A stretch of DNA of 16,952 bases, taken from contig CAMGSV010000031.1 in the NCBI GenBank assembly GCA_946061495.1, forward strand, positions 1-16,952, in the 5' to 3' direction. The notes beneath the pieces are model-generated. The model was not told where the DNA came from, did no database searches, and saw only the letters and a program-made list of their open reading frames with translations. Shown in pieces: positions 14,629 through 16,952 of this stretch (position 1 is its first letter; each line of letters starts with the position of its first letter). Source of the DNA: an uncultured Spirochaetales bacterium. Lineage in GTDB: Bacteria; Spirochaetota; Spirochaetia; Treponematales; Treponemataceae. The position numbers and the translations under genes are program-made.

Positions 14629-15243
14629 CTACTCCTGCTTTTTCTTCCCATAGAAAATAGTATAACAGAGCTTCCATAATTTGAAAACTTTTCGGGGAGG
14701 GATTTCCGCCTTTTTCTCCCTTTGGCAGGCGGTGCAGGTGGTGTCCTTGTCCATGTTGCCGCAGGGCACCTGTGAGGCTGCCCGCTCCTTGGGAACAAGC
14801 TTGATGACATGCTTGGGACAGATGTCGGCGCAACGGCCGCATCCGATACAGCCACTGAGCACCACGGCAGTATGATTGATTATATGGATGGCACGCTGGG
14901 GACAATGGCCAACACAGGTACCAAACCCAAGGCACTGCTGGAAGCAGTCATACTCAGTCTCATACATCTTGGTGAAGAGAACGCAGTCCTTGGGACCCTG
15001 GTAGTTAATTCTCCGCTGGGCAAATTCCTTCTCATGGCTGCACAGTACCACCGCCCGCCGTCCAGTATCCTCCAGGGACTTCTTGGGATGGCTTGAAATC
15101 TTCAGCTCGTCGGCGGCAAAGATGAATTTCTGGACCCTGTCCTTGTCCTGGGTAATGGACGGAATGAGGACACAGAAAATGAAGATGGAGACAAGTCCCA
15201 CTATTATCATAAACAGCAGGAGGAGCAAAATGGTAACAATCAC
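14629..15243 (-). CDS. rnfB: RnfB-like membrane-anchored ferredoxin subunit
   Basis: The electron-input subunit of an Rnf-type complex, 204 residues from the chosen start. One N-terminal membrane helix (about 2-28) is followed by a linker and the RnfB-typical region with RINYQGPKDC (Cys87). Two [4Fe-4S] sites follow: Cys100, Cys104, Cys110 and Cys114 (CLGFGTCVGHCP) and Cys132, Cys135, Cys138 and Cys142 (CIGCGRCADICP). A shorter Cys group (161, 170, 173) ends the protein. The usual N-terminal Fe-S domain between helix and ferredoxin is missing. I chose the GTG at 15243: it has GGAGG 9 bp upstream and overlaps the rnfA stop as GTGA. A TTG at 15267 is in frame but would put charged residues before the helix. 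Confidence 0.83.
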   Translation of the reverse strand: MIVTILLLLLFMIIVGLVSIFIFCVLIPSITQDKDRVQKFIFAADELKISSHPKKSLEDTGRRAVVLCSHEKEFAQRRINYQGPKDCVLFTKMYETEYDCFQQCLGFGTCVGHCPQRAIHIINHTAVVLSGCIGCGRCADICPKHVIKLVPKERAASQVPCGNMDKDTTCTACQREKKAEIPPRKVFKLWKLCYTIFYGKKKQE

Positions 15244-15788
15244 TGTCCTATCCCTCCATTGAGCCAAGAAACGTCGAACACCAGTACAAAGAACATCAGG
15301 ATGGCGAGGCTGAACAGAATCAAGGAATTCTTGAACACCGGCAGCGGACTGGCATGATCATTTCGCCGCCTCAAAGCAGACAATACTGGAATGAGAACGT
15401 AGAATGATGTTAAACAACAGATTACAAAGAGTATAGCCTCCACGATGGTCATGCTTTCGTTGAGTGCCAACAGAATGCAGAGAAAAGACACCGTAAACTC
15501 CGTCATGTTGGATTGCACGGTGAGGCGAATCAGCACTTCAAGGAAAACAGAAACCACCAGGAAAATGAGGATGCAAACCAGGGGATAGAGTTCCTGCAGG
15601 GAAAGGGGAACCAGCAGACTCTGAATCACCAGATAGGACAGGGCCACGGTGGACACCGATGCCAGCAAGGACTTCGTAAAGGATAACCCTAATCCACTGG
15701 GAGAGGATGAGATGATGACCGCTCTGTTCAATCCGATTCCATACAGGAAAACGGAACCAAAGATGAAGATCAGACACTCAATTATCAT
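15240..15788 (-). CDS. rnfA: RnfA-like integral membrane subunit
   Basis: A 182-residue protein with about six membrane helices, assigned to RnfA from its place in the rnfG-E-A-B order and from alignment by eye. GIGLNRAVIISSSPSG (17-32) matches the canonical first-helix segment LSRFLGICPFLG, but the cysteine of that motif aligns with Ser27. A cysteine in the second half, Cys104 (SFLCILLALNES), is kept. In canonical RnfA/RnfE such cysteines hold an iron-sulfur cluster within the membrane. The ATG at 15788 has GGAGG 6 bp upstream and overlaps the end of rnfE by 11 bp. RnfA versus RnfE rests mainly on gene order. Confidence 0.72.
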   Translation of the reverse strand: MIIECLIFIFGSVFLYGIGLNRAVIISSSPSGLGLSFTKSLLASVSTVALSYLVIQSLLVPLSLQELYPLVCILIFLVVSVFLEVLIRLTVQSNMTEFTVSFLCILLALNESMTIVEAILFVICCLTSFYVLIPVLSALRRRNDHASPLPVFKNSLILFSLAILMFFVLVFDVSWLNGGIGQ

Positions 15789-16413
15789 TGCTTCCCTCCT
15801 GCTGCAGTTCCGTGCTGCGGTCCAGGATACCGCAATGCTTTCTGATAAAGGACAGGGATGCCAGCAAACCTCCGGAGAGAACCAAGGCCCCCGGAATAGA
15901 AGCCCAGAAGGTAAAGGGGCTAAAATAAGCTATGGTAGGCAGCTCGAATTTGAAGATTCCTGAAGGAATTGGCAAGGAAATTGTTCCATACCCCACCACA
16001 TCCCGCAGCAGGAAAAATACCAGGGCATAAATGGAGAACAGACCTGATTCCCTCATGTTTCCCTTCAGGGCAGTCTTGAGATGCATTCCCCTGTTGTCAA
16101 AGAAACGTCCCAGCATCAGCACAGCGATGGTAGGCATATAACAGATGAACCCCATGGTAAGGGCTGTGACAGGAGAATACAAGATGAGAAGCTGCCGCGA
16201 GAAAATGGTGAGTCCCACCAGCATCAGAAGTACGCATGCGGGCTTCAAGGAGAAGAATTTAAAGTGATCCATCAGCTTGCTGAAGAGTGTGGTCAAAACC
16301 ATCAGCAGGTTCAACACGATGACCACGGGGACACCGTAGTACAACCTGCCGGGAACAGGCACCAGCATCACGAGAGACACTGCAATGTACATGAAAATTG
16401 TATTTCTATTCAT
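15778..16413 (-). CDS. rnfE: RnfE-like integral membrane subunit
   Basis: A 211-residue protein with about six membrane helices. Its second half fits RnfE well: MPTIAVLMLGRFFDNRG (93-109), LLRDVVGYGTI (135-145) and a terminal IPGALVLSGGLLASLS helix (173-188). The first-helix LGLCP-type motif is not visible (AVSLVMLVPVPGRL), and its only cysteines are Cys60, Cys91 and Cys194, none clearly at the canonical positions. The ATG at 16413 has AGGA 7 bp upstream and overlaps the rnfG stop by 8 bp. The same frame is open up to 16800, but that stretch lies over rnfG and shows no membrane-protein character. Identity is moderately sure. Confidence 0.72.
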   Translation of the reverse strand: MNRNTIFMYIAVSLVMLVPVPGRLYYGVPVVIVLNLLMVLTTLFSKLMDHFKFFSLKPACVLLMLVGLTIFSRQLLILYSPVTALTMGFICYMPTIAVLMLGRFFDNRGMHLKTALKGNMRESGLFSIYALVFFLLRDVVGYGTISLPIPSGIFKFELPTIAYFSPFTFWASIPGALVLSGGLLASLSFIRKHCGILDRSTELQQEGSNDN

Positions 16414-16888
16414 AGTTTTTTCCTTCCAAACCGAGAAGCCTCGGAATCCGTTTTTTCCAACGAGCCACCTGTACCGAATTGCGGAGACTTTCTGTAATGG
16501 CGGCCTCCTTCCCCAGATGGGAATCAAAGACGGCAAACCCAATGAATTCCGTACCAACTTGGGGTGTATACCGGAAAACTGCAGGCAGTGGGCCGTACAG
16601 GGTGGCGATTCGAATAATGACACCGTATACTGGTCCAGTAGTCTGGCTGGACACAGGAACCAGCTCATAGGCGGCCATGGAGGTGGCGTGCGGCCCTTGA
16701 AGCGGCACTTTATTGCCAGCAACATATTCCCCCGGGTAGAGTCGTTCAATGGTTTGGACCACCCGCTTTTGCAGACGCTTGTCCCAGGTATCCTTCGCAC
16801 AAAAAACTATTAGTGCGAGCAATGAGAAAAGCAGCAGCATAACTGCCAGGAAAAAGCCTAAATTGATTGCCAATTTCTTTGGTTCCAT
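16406..16888 (-). CDS. rnfG: RnfG-like FMN-binding-domain protein lacking the FMN motif
   Basis: A 160-residue protein with one N-terminal membrane anchor (about 8-30) and an extracytoplasmic domain. The order before rnfE, rnfA and rnfB, the topology and segments such as TLYGPLPAVFRY and GTEFIGFAVFDSHLGKEA (near 112-129) resemble the FMN-binding domain of RnfG/NqrC. The S-G-A-T-type motif that carries covalent FMN, normally near the C-terminus, is absent: the end reads ITESLRNSVQVARWKKRIPR. The protein is also shorter than typical RnfG (about 190-210). ATG at 16888 follows an in-frame TAA by one codon, so no upstream start is available; no clear ribosome-binding site is seen. Identity rests largely on context. 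Confidence 0.65.
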   Translation of the reverse strand: MEPKKLAINLGFFLAVMLLLFSLLALIVFCAKDTWDKRLQKRVVQTIERLYPGEYVAGNKVPLQGPHATSMAAYELVPVSSQTTGPVYGVIIRIATLYGPLPAVFRYTPQVGTEFIGFAVFDSHLGKEAAITESLRNSVQVARWKKRIPRLLGLEGKNYE

Positions 16889-16891
16889 CAG

Positions 16892-16952
16892 TTATATGAT
16901 CATATAGATGTTAGAATTGGGAGAGATTTCAAATTCCCTAAGGATGTTGTTG
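16892..16952 (-). CDS. Possible 3' end of an upstream gene, perhaps rnfD
   Basis: One minus-strand frame is open from the right edge to a TAA at 16892-16894, encoding a tail that ends NSNIYMII. In the order of Rnf operons rnfD would lie here. Another frame is also open to a TGA, so the frame choice is uncertain and the fragment too short to identify. Confidence 0.3.
   Translation of the reverse strand, partial: NNILREFEISPNSNIYMII
16893..16906. repeat. Perfect 14-bp palindrome before rnfG
   Basis: TATATGATCATATA is fully self-complementary and ends 4 bp before the rnfG start codon. It could be an operator or simply AT-rich sequence at a gene joint. Confidence 0.5.

Noticed and set aside
15244..15267. 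TTG start for rnfB
   Set aside because: A GTG at 15243 has GGAGG at good spacing and a GTGA overlap with rnfA; the longer form puts charged residues before the membrane helix.
16414..16800. N-terminal extension of the RnfE frame
   Set aside because: It overlaps rnfG in another frame, reads as low-quality sequence, and the ATG at 16413 has its own ribosome-binding site.
1..16952. CRISPR arrays, insertion sequences, phage or plasmid genes
   Set aside because: No regularly spaced repeats, transposase motifs, integrases or terminal repeats were seen on reading both strands.

Overview
The window looks like a chromosomal segment of a spirochaete, probably related to the Treponema/Sphaerochaeta group. 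This is inferred from protein style and gene neighbourhood: a metG with a fused C-terminal tRNA-binding domain, a FemAB-type peptidoglycan-bridge enzyme, an Rnf-like operon followed by a GH57-like gene, and several small lineage-type proteins. No database search was possible. All protein genes but one are on the minus strand, and the visible transcripts run from right to left.

Region 1 (1-4058, minus) is a compact cluster: ykgJ-type Cys-cluster protein, metallo-beta-lactamase-fold hydrolase, 62-residue orphan, mltG (peptidoglycan transglycosylase) and dnaG primase, which runs off the left edge. Several joints are 4-bp start/stop overlaps. Region 2 (4076-4323, minus) is a tRNA-Thr(UGU)-tRNA-Tyr(GUA) unit with a near-consensus promoter and an intrinsic terminator whose T tract runs into the ykgJ promoter. 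Region 3 (4360-6799, minus) holds a divergent GT5 glycogen/starch synthase overlapping an AroH-type chorismate mutase, plus a three-helix membrane protein. Region 4 (6824-7868) has a cluster of ATACT-N-AGTAT dyads and the only plus-strand gene, a membrane-anchored SPFH/band-7-like protein. Region 5 (7879-12632, minus) is a likely metG-femX-trpS operon with promoter and terminator; the middle gene belongs to a family that uses aminoacyl-tRNAs. Region 6 (12700-16952, minus) is an Rnf-like set in the order rnfG-rnfE-rnfA-rnfB, followed 9 bp later by a GH57/DUF1926-type protein.

The most unusual content is Region 6. The RnfG-like subunit shows no SGAT-type FMN attachment motif, RnfA and RnfE lack cysteines where canonical subunits bind an intramembrane iron-sulfur cluster, RnfB lacks its usual N-terminal Fe-S domain but keeps two ferredoxin clusters, and the GH57-like partner has lost its catalytic glutamate. 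This suggests a strongly remodelled Rnf-like membrane complex rather than a textbook Rnf. A second theme is promoter placement: -10-like boxes lie only 9-13 bp before the start codons of mltG, ykgJ, aroH and metG, which would give leaderless or nearly leaderless mRNAs.
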